NCBI RefSeq assembly: GCF_008119665.1
Contig: NZ_CP043046.1
Location: 3,782,001-3,846,000 of the forward strand
Length of the DNA stretch: 64,000 nt
Direction: 5' to 3'
Source of the DNA: Pigmentiphaga aceris
GTDB taxonomy: Bacteria; Pseudomonadota; Gammaproteobacteria; Burkholderiales; Burkholderiaceae_B
Of this stretch, positions 18,130 to 26,670 are shown piece by piece. Numbering within the stretch: the first letter of the stretch is position 1; every line of letters starts with the position of its first letter. The notes beneath the pieces were generated by a model. It did not search any database, had not been told where the DNA came from, and worked only from the letters and a program-made list of their open reading frames with translations. The position numbers and the translations under genes were made by a program.

Positions 18130-18183
18130 AGGGGCGGAAAACCGGCGGCGCGGCCCGAAGTGAATAAACCAAGAGCGTAAACC

Positions 18184-18223
18184 CATAGGGGCCGACACGC
18201 CACTCGGCATGTCGGCCCCTATG
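18184..18223. repeat. Large inverted repeat upstream of the response regulator
   Basis: Perfect 14-bp arms, CATAGGGGCCGACA and its complement at 18210-18223, flank a 12-nt loop. It lies 55 bases before the regulator ATG and could be an autoregulatory operator, or part of read-through control after exbD. No T-run follows. Confidence 0.55.
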
Positions 18224-18257
18224 AGCAATATTTGAAGTTTCCAGCATCCTGAATGCA

Positions 18258-18290
18258 GCTGGCGGCAGGTGTTTGCACCTTGCCGCCAGC
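18258..18290 (-). terminator. Probable terminator stem after exbD
   Basis: Arms of 14 bases (GCTGGCGGCAGGTG) pair with 18276-18290 apart from one bulged base, around a TTTG loop. It starts 27 bases past the exbD stop on the minus strand. A clear T-run is missing on that strand. Confidence 0.5.
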
Positions 18291-18316
18291 ATTTTCAGAC
18301 CCAGCCTGCTTGAAAA

Positions 18317-18751
18317 TTACTTGGGTGCAGGCGTGGATTCCGGCGTGCTGACAAAGCCGATCTTCGAGAGGCCCGCGCGTGAAGCGTCAGCCATTACCTT
18401 GGCCAGCACCTCGTAACGCGTTGCCTTGTCGGCACGCAGATTCAGTTCAGGCTGCGGCTGCTGCTTGGCGGCCGCGATGAAACGATCCGACACAACCTCG
18501 GCAGCGATCGGCTCGCCATCCCAGAACATCTTGCCGTCGGCGTCGATGGCGAAATCGACCTTGGACGGCTCGGCATCGATGGGGGCCGAGCTGGCCTGCG
18601 GCACGTCGATGCGCACGGAGTGCGACATCAGCGGTGCAGTCAGGATGAAGATCACCAGCAGCACCAGCATCACATCGATGAGCGGCACCATGTTGATCTC
18701 GGACTGAGGCGCACCACTGCCCGCCCCGCCGTTGAAACCACCAAAAGCCAT
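18317..18751 (-). CDS. exbD: Biopolymer transport protein ExbD
   Basis: ExbD is the single-pass subunit of the ExbB-ExbD proton channel that energises TonB. The 144-residue product has one membrane helix at about 24-43 containing the essential Asp in VPLIDVMLVLLVIFIL, then a periplasmic domain ending SRAGLSKIGFVSTPES. It is the last gene of tonB-exbB-exbD and starts ten bases after exbB. The identification is firm. Confidence 0.96.
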   Translation of the reverse strand: MAFGGFNGGAGSGAPQSEINMVPLIDVMLVLLVIFILTAPLMSHSVRIDVPQASSAPIDAEPSKVDFAIDADGKMFWDGEPIAAEVVSDRFIAAAKQQPQPELNLRADKATRYEVLAKVMADASRAGLSKIGFVSTPESTPAPK

Positions 18752-18761
18752 CTGATTCTCC

Positions 18762-19517
18762 TTAGCTCTTGGCGATCACGCGGGTGTCGGCCGCCTTGAT
18801 CGTGCGGACATTGCCTTCGGTGACGATTTGCTGGCCGGTGGTCAGGAACGCGAACAGGTCGTGGGCGAAGGCGTCCAGACGAGCCAACAACACACGGTTG
18901 CTGCGAACGAAGAAGTTGTAGCCCAGCACAGCCGGGATGGCGACTGCCAGGCCCAGGCCGGTCATGATCAGCGCCTCGCCCACCGGGCCGGCGATGCGGT
19001 CGATGGTGGCCGCGCCACCGGAACCGATGGCAACCAGTGCGTGGTACACGCCCCAGACGGTACCGAACAGACCGACGAACGGTGCGGTGGAACCGACCGA
19101 TGCCAGTACCGTCAGGCCACCTTCGAGCTTGGCGGTTTCTTCATCGATGACCTTGCGCATGGTGCGGGTCACGAATTCGCCTTGCGAACCCGATTCGACC
19201 AACTTGGATGCACCGAACTTGGTGTGGTGGTCACGGGCATACAGCGCGTGGCTGGTCAGGTGCGAGAACGGGTCGGCCACGCCGTGCGTAGCGATTTCAT
19301 GCGACACCGCTTCGAGCGAGGTCGCGTTCCAGAAGTGCTCGACGAATTCGTCGCTGCGGCGACGGATACGAGCATTCGAGATGGTCTTGACGATGATCAG
19401 GTACCAGGTGGCCAGCGACATCAGCACCAGGATGACGAACAAGGCCTTGCCCAAGGTGTCGGTCTGCGCAATGAAGTGCGAAAAGCCGAGCTGTGGAGTT
19501 GCTGCTGCGGGTGCCAT
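18762..19517 (-). CDS. exbB: Biopolymer transport protein ExbB
   Basis: ExbB forms the pentameric channel around ExbD. The 251-residue product has three membrane helices: LFVILVLMSLATWYLIIVK near 30, VGSTAPFVGLFGTVWGVYHA near 140 and GLGLAVAIPAVLGYNFFV near 190. The last two carry the MotA/TolQ/ExbB signature. The ATG at 19517 lies two bases after the tonB stop; a TTG at 19523 is in frame but would overlap. Order tonB-exbB-exbD supports a dedicated outer-membrane transport energiser rather than TolQR. Confidence 0.96.
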   Translation of the reverse strand: MAPAAATPQLGFSHFIAQTDTLGKALFVILVLMSLATWYLIIVKTISNARIRRRSDEFVEHFWNATSLEAVSHEIATHGVADPFSHLTSHALYARDHHTKFGASKLVESGSQGEFVTRTMRKVIDEETAKLEGGLTVLASVGSTAPFVGLFGTVWGVYHALVAIGSGGAATIDRIAGPVGEALIMTGLGLAVAIPAVLGYNFFVRSNRVLLARLDAFAHDLFAFLTTGQQIVTEGNVRTIKAADTRVIAKS

Positions 19518-19519
19518 GA

Positions 19520-20350
19520 TCAAAAGTCCTTGAGTTTGAAGTTGAACGGGATATCGGCCAGGGCCGGATAGGCAACCCCGTTCTCGGTATAGGGTTTGAA
19601 CGCTGCGCGACGGACTGCCTGCAACGCCGATTCATCGAGTCGCTCGTAACCGGACGATTTCTGGATCGTCGCCTGGTCCACGTAGCCCTTGGTATTGATC
19701 TGCACACGCACGACCACCACGCCTTCTTCACGCATGCGGCGCGAGATGGACGGGAACACCGGGGTTGGCGGCGCGCCCAGATAGTCGATATGGCCAATCA
19801 TCTTGGGCTGCGGCGGCCCCGGAGGACCGGTCGGACCGGCGGGCGCTGCCGCACCAGTCGGTGCACCGCTTGGTGGCGGCGCAGCAGCAGCTGGCGGTGG
19901 CGACGGCGCGGGTGCGGTTTCAACCGGTGCCGACGGCGTCGGATCGGGTTGCGGCGCAGGCTCGGGCGTCGGAATAGGGCGCGCAACTGGCTTGGGCGTG
20001 GGCTTGGGAACCGGTTTGGGAATCGGCTTCGGCACGGGCTTGGGCTTTGGCGGCTCGGGAACCGGCTGCGGAGGCGGCGGCACGGGCGGCGGCGGAACCG
20101 GGGGGGCAGGCACCGGTGGCGGTGGAGCGGGCGGCGTGGGCGCGGGGGGCGCTTGCTGCGGCTCGGGTGCGATCTGGACGAAACGCACTTGAACGACCGG
20201 TGCCGATGCAATCTCGGTCACCGCCGTCTTGCCCATGATGAAGATAGCCGCTACCACGGCTGCATGCAGGGCAATGACAGTGAAACCCGCCCCCATGCGA
20301 AGCCACGACGGGGGCGCGGAAGATTTCCAGGATGCTGCGATCGCGCTCAT
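19520..20350 (-). CDS. tonB: Energy transducer TonB
   Basis: TonB spans the periplasm and pulls on TonB-dependent receptors. The 276-residue product has an N-terminal membrane anchor at about 20-43. A long Pro-rich spacer at 55-165 contains alternating Pro-Lys repeats (KPVPKPIPKPVPKPTPKP) that give a stiff rod, and a Gly/Pro-rich stretch follows. The C-terminal TonB fold is at 190-276 (PVFPSISRRMREEGVVVVRV, then SGYERLDESALQAVRRAAFK). No strong ribosome binding site precedes the ATG at 20350. A candidate Fur box lies 49 bases upstream, so iron control of the operon is likely. Confidence 0.96.
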   Translation of the reverse strand: MSAIAASWKSSAPPSWLRMGAGFTVIALHAAVVAAIFIMGKTAVTEIASAPVVQVRFVQIAPEPQQAPPAPTPPAPPPPVPAPPVPPPPVPPPPQPVPEPPKPKPVPKPIPKPVPKPTPKPVARPIPTPEPAPQPDPTPSAPVETAPAPSPPPAAAAPPPSGAPTGAAAPAGPTGPPGPPQPKMIGHIDYLGAPPTPVFPSISRRMREEGVVVVRVQINTKGYVDQATIQKSSGYERLDESALQAVRRAAFKPYTENGVAYPALADIPFNFKLKDF

Positions 20351-20398
20351 TCAGGCAGGAGTGGCTTGGTGGTGAATTCAGCCCATCATTCTAAGGGA

Positions 20399-20417
20399 AA
20401 TGCGATTTATTCGCAAT
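20399..20417 (-). promoter_or_regulatory. Candidate Fur box ahead of tonB-exbB-exbD
   Basis: The 19 bases AATGCGATTTATTCGCAAT form an imperfect palindrome and match 15 of 19 positions of a typical Fur-box form (AATGAGAATTATTCTCATT) by hand alignment. The site lies 49 bases before the tonB ATG, within promoter range. It is the expected control for a TonB operon, but binding is inferred. Confidence 0.6.
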
Positions 20418-20519
20418 TAGTAACCTAGGGTTGAACCGGATCGTGAACCCGACCATGCCAATCACGGTCTGAGGCAGCGCACGAATCCGCGCGCTGCCTT
20501 GGCGCAAATGCGCAGTGGA

Positions 20520-21809
20520 TCAGTTGCGCGGACGCAGCAGCAGATGCAGCAGAATCGCCCCGAAGGTAGCGGTACCGATGCCACCCAGCGCAAAGCCACC
20601 GATGTGCAGCGTGAAGTCCCCTGCTCCCAGCACCAGCGTGACGGCAGCCACGATCAGGTTGCGGTTGTTCGAGAAGTCCACCTGGTTCTGCACCCAGATG
20701 CGTGCACCCGCCACGGCGATCAGGCCGAACACCACGATCGACACACCACCCAGCACGGCGTTCGGAATCGTCAGGATCAGGGCACCGAACTTGGGCGAGA
20801 AGCCCAGCACGATGGCAAAGACAGCCGCCGCCACGAACACCAGGCTTGAATAGACGCGCGTCACGGCCATCACGCCGATATTTTCTGCGTAGGTGGTCAC
20901 ACCGGTGCCGCCAGCCGAAGCCGACACGATGGTAGCCAGCCCGTCGCCCACAAAGGCACGGCCCAGATACGGGTCCAGGTTCTGACCAGTCATTGCGCTG
21001 ACCGCCTTAATGTGGCCCAGGTTCTCAGCCACCAGAATGATGGCAACCGGCGCAATCAGCGCCATGGCTGCGGGCTGGAAGACCGGCGCAGCGAAAGCCG
21101 GCAGACCGAACCAGGCGGCAGCGGCGACACCCGAGAAATCAATCGGCTTGCCCAGTCCTGCCCCATTGGTCAGCACGGCGTACAGCACGTAGGCCAGCAG
21201 CAGACCCAACAGAATCAGCAGACGTTGCGCCATGCCGCGCGCCAGCACGGCCACGCCGCCTACGCACAAGATGGTCAGCACGGCCATCCATGCATCGAAA
21301 TGGGTGGCGCTGACACTGCGCACGGCAATCGGTGCCAGGTTCAGGCCGATCACAGCCACAACGGCACCCGTGACCACCGGCGGCATCAGCTTTTCGATCC
21401 AGCGCGTGCCACTGACCATCACGATCAGGCCGATCACGGTGTAGGCCACGCCGCAGGCAATGATGCCGCCCAGCGCCACGCCGATATTGCCGTTCAGGCC
21501 CTTGCCTGCATAACCAGTCACCGCGATCACCAGGCCGATGAACGCGAAGCTGGAGCCCAGATAGCTGGGCACCCGGCCGCCTACCAGCACGAAGAACAGC
21601 AGCGTGCCGATACCCGACATCAGGATCGCCACATTGGGATCGAAGCCCATCAGCAAGGGGGCCAGAACCGTGGAACCGAACATGGCGACAACGTGCTGCA
21701 AACCGAGCACCACCGTCTGTGGTGCGGGCAGCACTTCGTCGGGTGCGATGACCTGGCCAGGGGCCTGAGCGTGTGCGCGACGCCAGGTTGGGAAATAAGA
21801 ATTGGCCAC
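20520..21809 (-). CDS. NCS2-family uracil/xanthine permease
   Basis: This is an inner-membrane nucleobase:cation symporter of the UraA/RutG/XanQ family with about 14 hydrophobic segments. It shows the family residues: Glu in VAENLGHIKAVSAMTG (TM8) and in GGTGVTTYAENIGVM (TM10). The preferred start is the GTG at 21809 (429 residues), because AAGGAG stands seven bases before it. An ATG at 21836 has no such site. Its product resembles uracil transporters (RutG-like) more than xanthine ones, but substrate cannot be decided by eye. It stands alone; tonB follows 169 bases downstream behind its own control region. A 13-base palindrome, GATCGGACCGATC at 21844-21856, lies in its leader. Confidence 0.88.
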   Translation of the reverse strand: MANSYFPTWRRAHAQAPGQVIAPDEVLPAPQTVVLGLQHVVAMFGSTVLAPLLMGFDPNVAILMSGIGTLLFFVLVGGRVPSYLGSSFAFIGLVIAVTGYAGKGLNGNIGVALGGIIACGVAYTVIGLIVMVSGTRWIEKLMPPVVTGAVVAVIGLNLAPIAVRSVSATHFDAWMAVLTILCVGGVAVLARGMAQRLLILLGLLLAYVLYAVLTNGAGLGKPIDFSGVAAAAWFGLPAFAAPVFQPAAMALIAPVAIILVAENLGHIKAVSAMTGQNLDPYLGRAFVGDGLATIVSASAGGTGVTTYAENIGVMAVTRVYSSLVFVAAAVFAIVLGFSPKFGALILTIPNAVLGGVSIVVFGLIAVAGARIWVQNQVDFSNNRNLIVAAVTLVLGAGDFTLHIGGFALGGIGTATFGAILLHLLLRPRN

Positions 21810-21941
21810 CGCCGTTCTCCTTGTGTGTAGGTGCAAAGCGGTCGATCGGACCGATCAAAAAACCGCGCGACGCAAGTGTACGGAAGCGCACCCCTGACTG
21901 GCGATGGCAAGCAGGCCCCTGATCGATAAAAAATATTCGAC

Positions 21942-21995
21942 GCAACACTTGTGCAACTCAGATGCATAAGCAACACTGTTGCAATAACTGTGCAA
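21942..21995. promoter_or_regulatory. Three related operator-like motifs between permease and receptor genes
   Basis: The motifs GCAACACTTGTGCAA (21942), GCAACACTGTTGCAA (21970) and GCAATAACTGTGCAA (21981) share a GCAA-N7-GCAA layout. The second holds a perfect 13-base palindrome, GCAACACTGTTGC. They lie 15-68 bases before the receptor ATG at 22010 and could be sites for a metal regulator such as Zur. The sequence does not closely match the textbook Zur box, so the identity of the regulator is open. Confidence 0.45.
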
Positions 21996-22009
21996 TTGTC
22001 GGAATTTTC

Positions 22010-24088
22010 ATGTCACTTCGTCTTCACCCGCTCACCCTTTCGGTTCTGCTGGCCCTGCCCGCTTACGCATTCCCCGTCCACGCACAAACTGCCGACAACG
22101 CCGCGCCACAAGTGCTGGCTCCGGTATCCGTCAGCGCCAGCCCGCTTGCGCAAGGCCGCGACGACCTGAGCACCCCCGCCACCATCCTTGAAGAAGAGGA
22201 CCTGATCATCCGCCGCGACGCCACCCTGGGCGATACGCTGGACGGCGAACCCGGCATTCATTCCAGCAGCTTCGGGCGCGGAGCCACCCGGCCGGTGATC
22301 CGCGGACTTGATGGTGCGCGCGTCAAGGTGGTGTCCGACGGCTCGGAAATCCTGGATGCGTCCACCGTCAGTCCCGACCACGTGATCACGGTCGAACCGG
22401 CCTTGGCCGATCGCATCGAAGTGCTTCGTGGCCCCTCGACACTGCGCTACGGCGGCGGTGCGGTTGGCGGTGTGGTCAATGTCATCGACCGCAAGATCCC
22501 CACTGCGGTGCCTGAACGCGGTGTTGAAGGCAGCATGGACATACGAGGCAGCACGGGCACCCACGAAACCACGGGAGCCTTTGGGGTGACGGCTGGATCG
22601 GGCAACTTTGCAATCCGTGCAGAAGGCGTCAAACGCGATGCCAACGAATACGAAGTGGGCCGTGGCTGGTCGGGTGGCAAACGGGTGCCGGGCAGCGATC
22701 TGAACAGCGAAACCGGCACCCTTGGCCTGTCCTGGGTGGGTGACCGTGGTTATCTGGGCGTGGCATTCACCAGCATTCGCAGCCGGTATGGCCTGCCCGG
22801 CCACGACCACAGTGGCGAGGGCTGCGTGCCGCACCTGGGTGCCAATCCGCACTTCCATTGCTCAAGTGACCATGACCACGATCACGGCAGCGACGCGCAC
22901 GACCACGATGCCGAAGACGCACACGCAGAAGGCGTCCCGTATGTGGACCTGAAAAGCCAGCGCTGGGATGTTCGCGGCGAATACCGCGATCCCTTCGCCG
23001 GATTTTCATTGCTGCGTGTGCGCGGCGGCCTGACCGACTACCGGCACAACGAACTGGAAGACGGCGCGGTATCGACCACCTTCCGCAACAAGGCTTACGA
23101 CGGCCGGGTCGAACTGGAACACCTGCCGGTGGCGGGCTGGCGCGGTCTGCTGGGCGCACAGACCTTGCACCGCGACTTCAGCACCAGTGGCGAAGAGAAG
23201 TATGTAGACCCCACGACCACGCGTAATCATGGCGTGTTCCTGCTGGAAGAATTCCGCACGGGCAACTTCCGGTATGAACTGGGCTTGCGCCATGAATGGC
23301 AGGACATCGATGTCGAGTCCAGCCAGCCCGATCGCAAGCACTCCGGCACCTCGGCCTCGGCGGGGGTGGTGTGGCGCTTTGCGCCGCAGTATTCCTTGGG
23401 TGCGTCGCTGTCACGCAGCCAGCGCCTGCCCACCGCCGAAGAGCTTTACGCCAACGGCCCGCACCTGGCCAGCCACAGCTATGAAATCGGCAACCCGGAC
23501 CTGAAGCGCGAAACCGCCAACAACCTGGACATCAGTCTGCGCAAATATGCGGGCGACACCACGTTCTCGGTGGGCGCGTATCACAACCGCATCAACGACT
23601 TCATCTATGGCCGGACGCTGGCCGTGCAGGACTCGCTGCAACTGCTGCAGTACGACCAGCGCAATGCCGTGCTGACCGGCATCGAGGGCAGCGTGCGCCA
23701 GCAGCTCACGCGCAATCTGGGTGCCACCGCCTTCGGTGATTACGTGCGTGCCAAGTTCGAAAATGGCGGCGGCAACCTGCCCCGCATCCCGGCCTATCGG
23801 GTGGGCATACGCCTGGATACCACCTGGAATGCATGGCGTGGCGATGCCGAAGTGGTGTGGAACGGCCGTCAGGACAAAGTGGCCGATCTGGAAACTGCCA
23901 CTGCCGGATACGCAGTGCTTAACCTGGGGGTGAGCTACCAGGGCCGCATCGGTACGAACGACTACCTGATCTATCTGAAAGGCAACAACCTGACCGACAA
24001 GCTGGCCTACAACCATACCTCGTTCATCAAGGACGCCGCGCCGCTGGCCGGCCGCAACATCACCCTGGGTGCCCGCCTGAGTTTCTGA
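22010..24088 (+). CDS. TonB-dependent receptor with His-rich loop, probably zinc uptake (ZnuD-like)
   Basis: This is a 692-residue outer-membrane receptor from the ATG at 22010, which starts a clear signal peptide (MSLRLHPLTLSVLLALPAYA, cleaved after HAQ). The plug domain at about 35-160 contains RRDATLGDTLDGEPG, PVIRGLDGARVKV and IEVLRGPSTLRYGGGAVGGV. The barrel ends in the aromatic C-terminus ITLGARLSF. An extracellular loop at about 264-308 holds many His and Asp residues with two Cys, including DHDHDHGSDAHDHD, which is the hallmark of the zinc receptor ZnuD. An in-frame start at 21962 would precede the signal peptide and is rejected. Zinc is inferred from the loop; other metals are possible. 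TonB-ExbBD lie 2 kb away. Confidence 0.88.
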   Translation: MSLRLHPLTLSVLLALPAYAFPVHAQTADNAAPQVLAPVSVSASPLAQGRDDLSTPATILEEEDLIIRRDATLGDTLDGEPGIHSSSFGRGATRPVIRGLDGARVKVVSDGSEILDASTVSPDHVITVEPALADRIEVLRGPSTLRYGGGAVGGVVNVIDRKIPTAVPERGVEGSMDIRGSTGTHETTGAFGVTAGSGNFAIRAEGVKRDANEYEVGRGWSGGKRVPGSDLNSETGTLGLSWVGDRGYLGVAFTSIRSRYGLPGHDHSGEGCVPHLGANPHFHCSSDHDHDHGSDAHDHDAEDAHAEGVPYVDLKSQRWDVRGEYRDPFAGFSLLRVRGGLTDYRHNELEDGAVSTTFRNKAYDGRVELEHLPVAGWRGLLGAQTLHRDFSTSGEEKYVDPTTTRNHGVFLLEEFRTGNFRYELGLRHEWQDIDVESSQPDRKHSGTSASAGVVWRFAPQYSLGASLSRSQRLPTAEELYANGPHLASHSYEIGNPDLKRETANNLDISLRKYAGDTTFSVGAYHNRINDFIYGRTLAVQDSLQLLQYDQRNAVLTGIEGSVRQQLTRNLGATAFGDYVRAKFENGGGNLPRIPAYRVGIRLDTTWNAWRGDAEVVWNGRQDKVADLETATAGYAVLNLGVSYQGRIGTNDYLIYLKGNNLTDKLAYNHTSFIKDAAPLAGRNITLGARLSF

Positions 24089-24178
24089 GCACCCGCGCCT
24101 GAAATCTGTCTAGTACGTATGGTCCCGCGTCCCGCCCGCCAGAGCCTGGCTGCGGGACGCTGCTATTCTCGCACCCCT

Positions 24179-24955
24179 ATGAGTGATCCTTTATTCGATT
24201 TCATCCGTGACTACCAAGGCGAGCAAGCCTGGGGAAGTGTGCTGGACGCAGGCACCGGCCAGCATTCCATGCGCTGGCTGACCGGGCTGGACACGGAACG
24301 CTGGTCGGCCGTCACCGGGGCGGCGTCCATGGCCCAACAACTGCATCAAGACTTCGATGCGCAGATGCGCACCCAGGATTCATTGGTGCTGGGCAACTGG
24401 AGCGACCAGAACCTGCTGGCAGGTGAGCGCTTCGACATCGTGCTGGCAGACTACCTGCTGGGCGCGGTCGAAGGTTTTGCGCCCTATACCCAGGACCGTC
24501 TGTTCAAGCGCCTGTTTCCTCTCGTCGGAAAACGGCTTTATCTTATCGGGCTTGAGCCTTACGTTACCCATTACCCCGCCGACGAAGGCGGCAGGCTGCT
24601 GGTCGACATTGGCCGGCTGCGTGATGCCTGCCTGCTGCTTGCAGGGGAATTGCCTTACCGCGAATACCCGTCGGACTGGGTGGTACGCCACCTGGAGCAA
24701 GCCGGATTTCGCGTCGATACGGTGCAACACTTCCCGATCCGCTACCGCGAGCGCTTTGTTAACGGACAGCTGGACATGTGTGTCCATAGAATCAAACGAT
24801 TACAGGATCGCGTTCTGGCGGATGCGCTCGATGCGCACGTGAAATCCTTGCGCAGCCGCGCCCTGGGACTGGTTGCGCAGAACAACGGCATCCGATTGGG
24901 TGCAGATTATGTGGTGGTGGCAGAACCAATTGCGTCATTGGCAGTCGTAGAATAA
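24179..24955 (+). CDS. Class I SAM-dependent methyltransferase-like protein
   Basis: The 258-residue soluble protein shows a SAM-binding motif I near residue 22 (SVLDAGTGQHSM) and a motif II/post-I region (FDIVLADYLLGAVEGF near 90). These fit a Rossmann methyltransferase. The acceptor substrate is not recognisable. The ATG at 24179 is chosen because upstream in-frame codons look non-coding and the protein begins well (MSDPLFDFIRDYQG). It stands alone, 90 bases after the receptor gene, and an H-NS-type gene follows 87 bases on. Confidence 0.7.
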   Translation: MSDPLFDFIRDYQGEQAWGSVLDAGTGQHSMRWLTGLDTERWSAVTGAASMAQQLHQDFDAQMRTQDSLVLGNWSDQNLLAGERFDIVLADYLLGAVEGFAPYTQDRLFKRLFPLVGKRLYLIGLEPYVTHYPADEGGRLLVDIGRLRDACLLLAGELPYREYPSDWVVRHLEQAGFRVDTVQHFPIRYRERFVNGQLDMCVHRIKRLQDRVLADALDAHVKSLRSRALGLVAQNNGIRLGADYVVVAEPIASLAVVE

Positions 24956-25042
24956 TAACAATATCGTATGCATTACCGTCCTCACCCCCAATGGGGTGAT
25001 ACTGACCTACGATCCCGTTATCCCTCTTTCTGCGCGCAAAAA

Positions 25043-25498
25043 GTGAACACATCCCCTTCGCGCCGTCGTTTCACGGCATTGCTGGAACAGATATCCGTGC
25101 TCGAGAAAAAAGCCCAGTCTTTACAAGGTGCTCAGCGCGATACCGTCATTGAAAAAATCGTCTATCAGATGGACGAATACGGCATCACGCTCGAAGACCT
25201 GGAACGTGCGGTTTCTCCGCAAGGCCAGTGGCGCACCAAACCGCCTCCGGTCGTGCGTGCCCGCAAGGCTGCCAGCATCAAGTATCGAGATCCCGAAACC
25301 GGCCTGACCTGGACTGGCCAGGGTCGTGCACCCAACTGGATCACGGCAGCCGAAGCCGCTGGCCAGAAGCGTGACGACTTCCTGCTGCCGGTGACCCAGT
25401 TGTTCGGCATCGAGGTCAAGGCCGCCCCGCCCCGCAAGGAAAGCCTTGATATGTCGGCCCTGAGCCGGGCTTTGCAGGAAATCGACAGCAAGTCTTAA
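25043..25498 (+). CDS. H-NS family histone-like protein
   Basis: This is a nucleoid-associated DNA-binding protein of 151 residues. An N-terminal helical oligomerisation region (FTALLEQISVLEKKAQSLQ, about 10-60) is followed by a linker. The C-terminal H-NS DNA-binding domain (YRDPETGLTWTGQGRAPNWI) contains the AT-hook-like GRAPNW loop. It carries an extra 35-residue tail after that domain. The start is uncertain: the GTG at 25043 fits the family, but the frame stays open to 24968 and no good ribosome binding site is present. Such proteins silence AT-rich or acquired DNA; targets here are unknown. Confidence 0.85.
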   Translation: MNTSPSRRRFTALLEQISVLEKKAQSLQGAQRDTVIEKIVYQMDEYGITLEDLERAVSPQGQWRTKPPPVVRARKAASIKYRDPETGLTWTGQGRAPNWITAAEAAGQKRDDFLLPVTQLFGIEVKAAPPRKESLDMSALSRALQEIDSKS

Positions 25499-25718
25499 CC
25501 AAGTCGGAACACCCAGGGCGGAATACCCAGGTCGGAATACCTTGGGTATGGGCTTCAGCCAAGCATGCTCATTGCCTGATTGGTATTCAGACAAAGACGA
25601 TTGGCATGCTCGATCCAAGCGGCGGACCCGCGTTCGGTGTTGCTATTGAACGATGGCAACTCGACCGTTTGTCGTTTGCTCGCCAACATTGACGCTGCAC
25701 GCAGGCACGGAATTGGGT

Positions 25719-25738
25719 TACTGTATATCCATACAGTA
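25719..25738 (+). promoter_or_regulatory. LexA (SOS) box ahead of imuA
   Basis: The 20 bases TACTGTATATCCATACAGTA contain CTGT-N8-ACAG and differ from the classical consensus at only two central bases. It ends 17 bases before the imuA ATG, so it must overlap the promoter. This is strong evidence for SOS control of imuA-imuB-dnaE2. Confidence 0.93.
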
Positions 25739-25755
25739 TCAACCCAGCCGATGCC

Positions 25756-26670
25756 ATGCCCATTCCGATCTCAGGCAGTGATGTAGCAGTTGGCTCAATC
25801 AGCCCGACGACCCGAACCTCGTCCAGCGCGTCGTCTACCCAGGCGCGTCACCGTGCTGGTCAGCCTTCGGATCAGTCTGCGCTCAAGACCACGGTTCAGC
25901 CTGAACTTCAGGCCGATCTTCAGCCCGCGGCCCAGCTCACCAATCAGGTGCCTGCCCACGCGACCAGTCTGGATGCACTGCATCCTGCGCTTTGGCGTGG
26001 GTCTCAGCTTGTCCGGCACGCAGGGCATTGCGTCGACACCGGGCATCCCGCGTTGTCGGCGGAATTGCCCGGTGGCGGCTGGCCCCAAGGCAGCCTGACC
26101 GAATTGCTCACGGCAGGGCCAGGCGCAGGCGAACTCCGTCTGCTGCAATCGGCCCTGGCCCGCCTGCCCGCGCAGCAGCCCATCGTGCTGCTGCAACCCC
26201 CGCATATTCCACACATTGCCGCTTGGCGCGCCTGGCAGCCTGCGCCCGAACGCCTGTTGTGGCTGCGCCCGACGCAGGCCAACGACGCCCTGTGGGCAGC
26301 CGATCAGGTATTGCGCTCGGGCTGTTGTGCCGCCCTGCTCTTCTGGGCACGCAACATCCGCCCGGAATCACTGCGTCGTCTGCACGTGGCGGCCCAGGGA
26401 AGCGACACCTTGTTCTTCATGTTGCGGCCGCTGTCTGCCGCCAGCCAGTCATCACCCGCCCCCTTGCGCCTGACCCTGAAAGCCGCCGCAGGTGGCGTTG
26501 AAGTCGGCATCACCAAACGTCGCGGCCCCGCACGCGACCAACCCGTGCATGTTGCGCTCGACATCAGCGCCCTGCCCCCGCTCTACCCGGATGTCTCTGA
26601 TGCACCTATGGATTTGCGTACACCTGTCGCGGCTGAGCCTCGACGTGCTGCACACGTCCTGGCCCACTGA
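25756..26670 (+). CDS. imuA: SOS mutasome accessory protein ImuA
   Basis: ImuA is the RecA-like helper of the ImuB-DnaE2 mutasome that copies damaged DNA. The 304-residue product has the core DALHPALWRGSQLVRHAGH near 75, AELPGGGWPQGSLTELL near 100 and LLWARNIRPESLRRLHVAAQ-like residues near 200. The first 64 residues are Gln/Ser/Thr-rich and not typical; a GTG at 25948 would give a family-sized 240-residue protein. It lies right behind a LexA box and overlaps imuB by about 70 bases in another frame. Confidence 0.92.
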   Translation: MPIPISGSDVAVGSISPTTRTSSSASSTQARHRAGQPSDQSALKTTVQPELQADLQPAAQLTNQVPAHATSLDALHPALWRGSQLVRHAGHCVDTGHPALSAELPGGGWPQGSLTELLTAGPGAGELRLLQSALARLPAQQPIVLLQPPHIPHIAAWRAWQPAPERLLWLRPTQANDALWAADQVLRSGCCAALLFWARNIRPESLRRLHVAAQGSDTLFFMLRPLSAASQSSPAPLRLTLKAAAGGVEVGITKRRGPARDQPVHVALDISALPPLYPDVSDAPMDLRTPVAAEPRRAAHVLAH

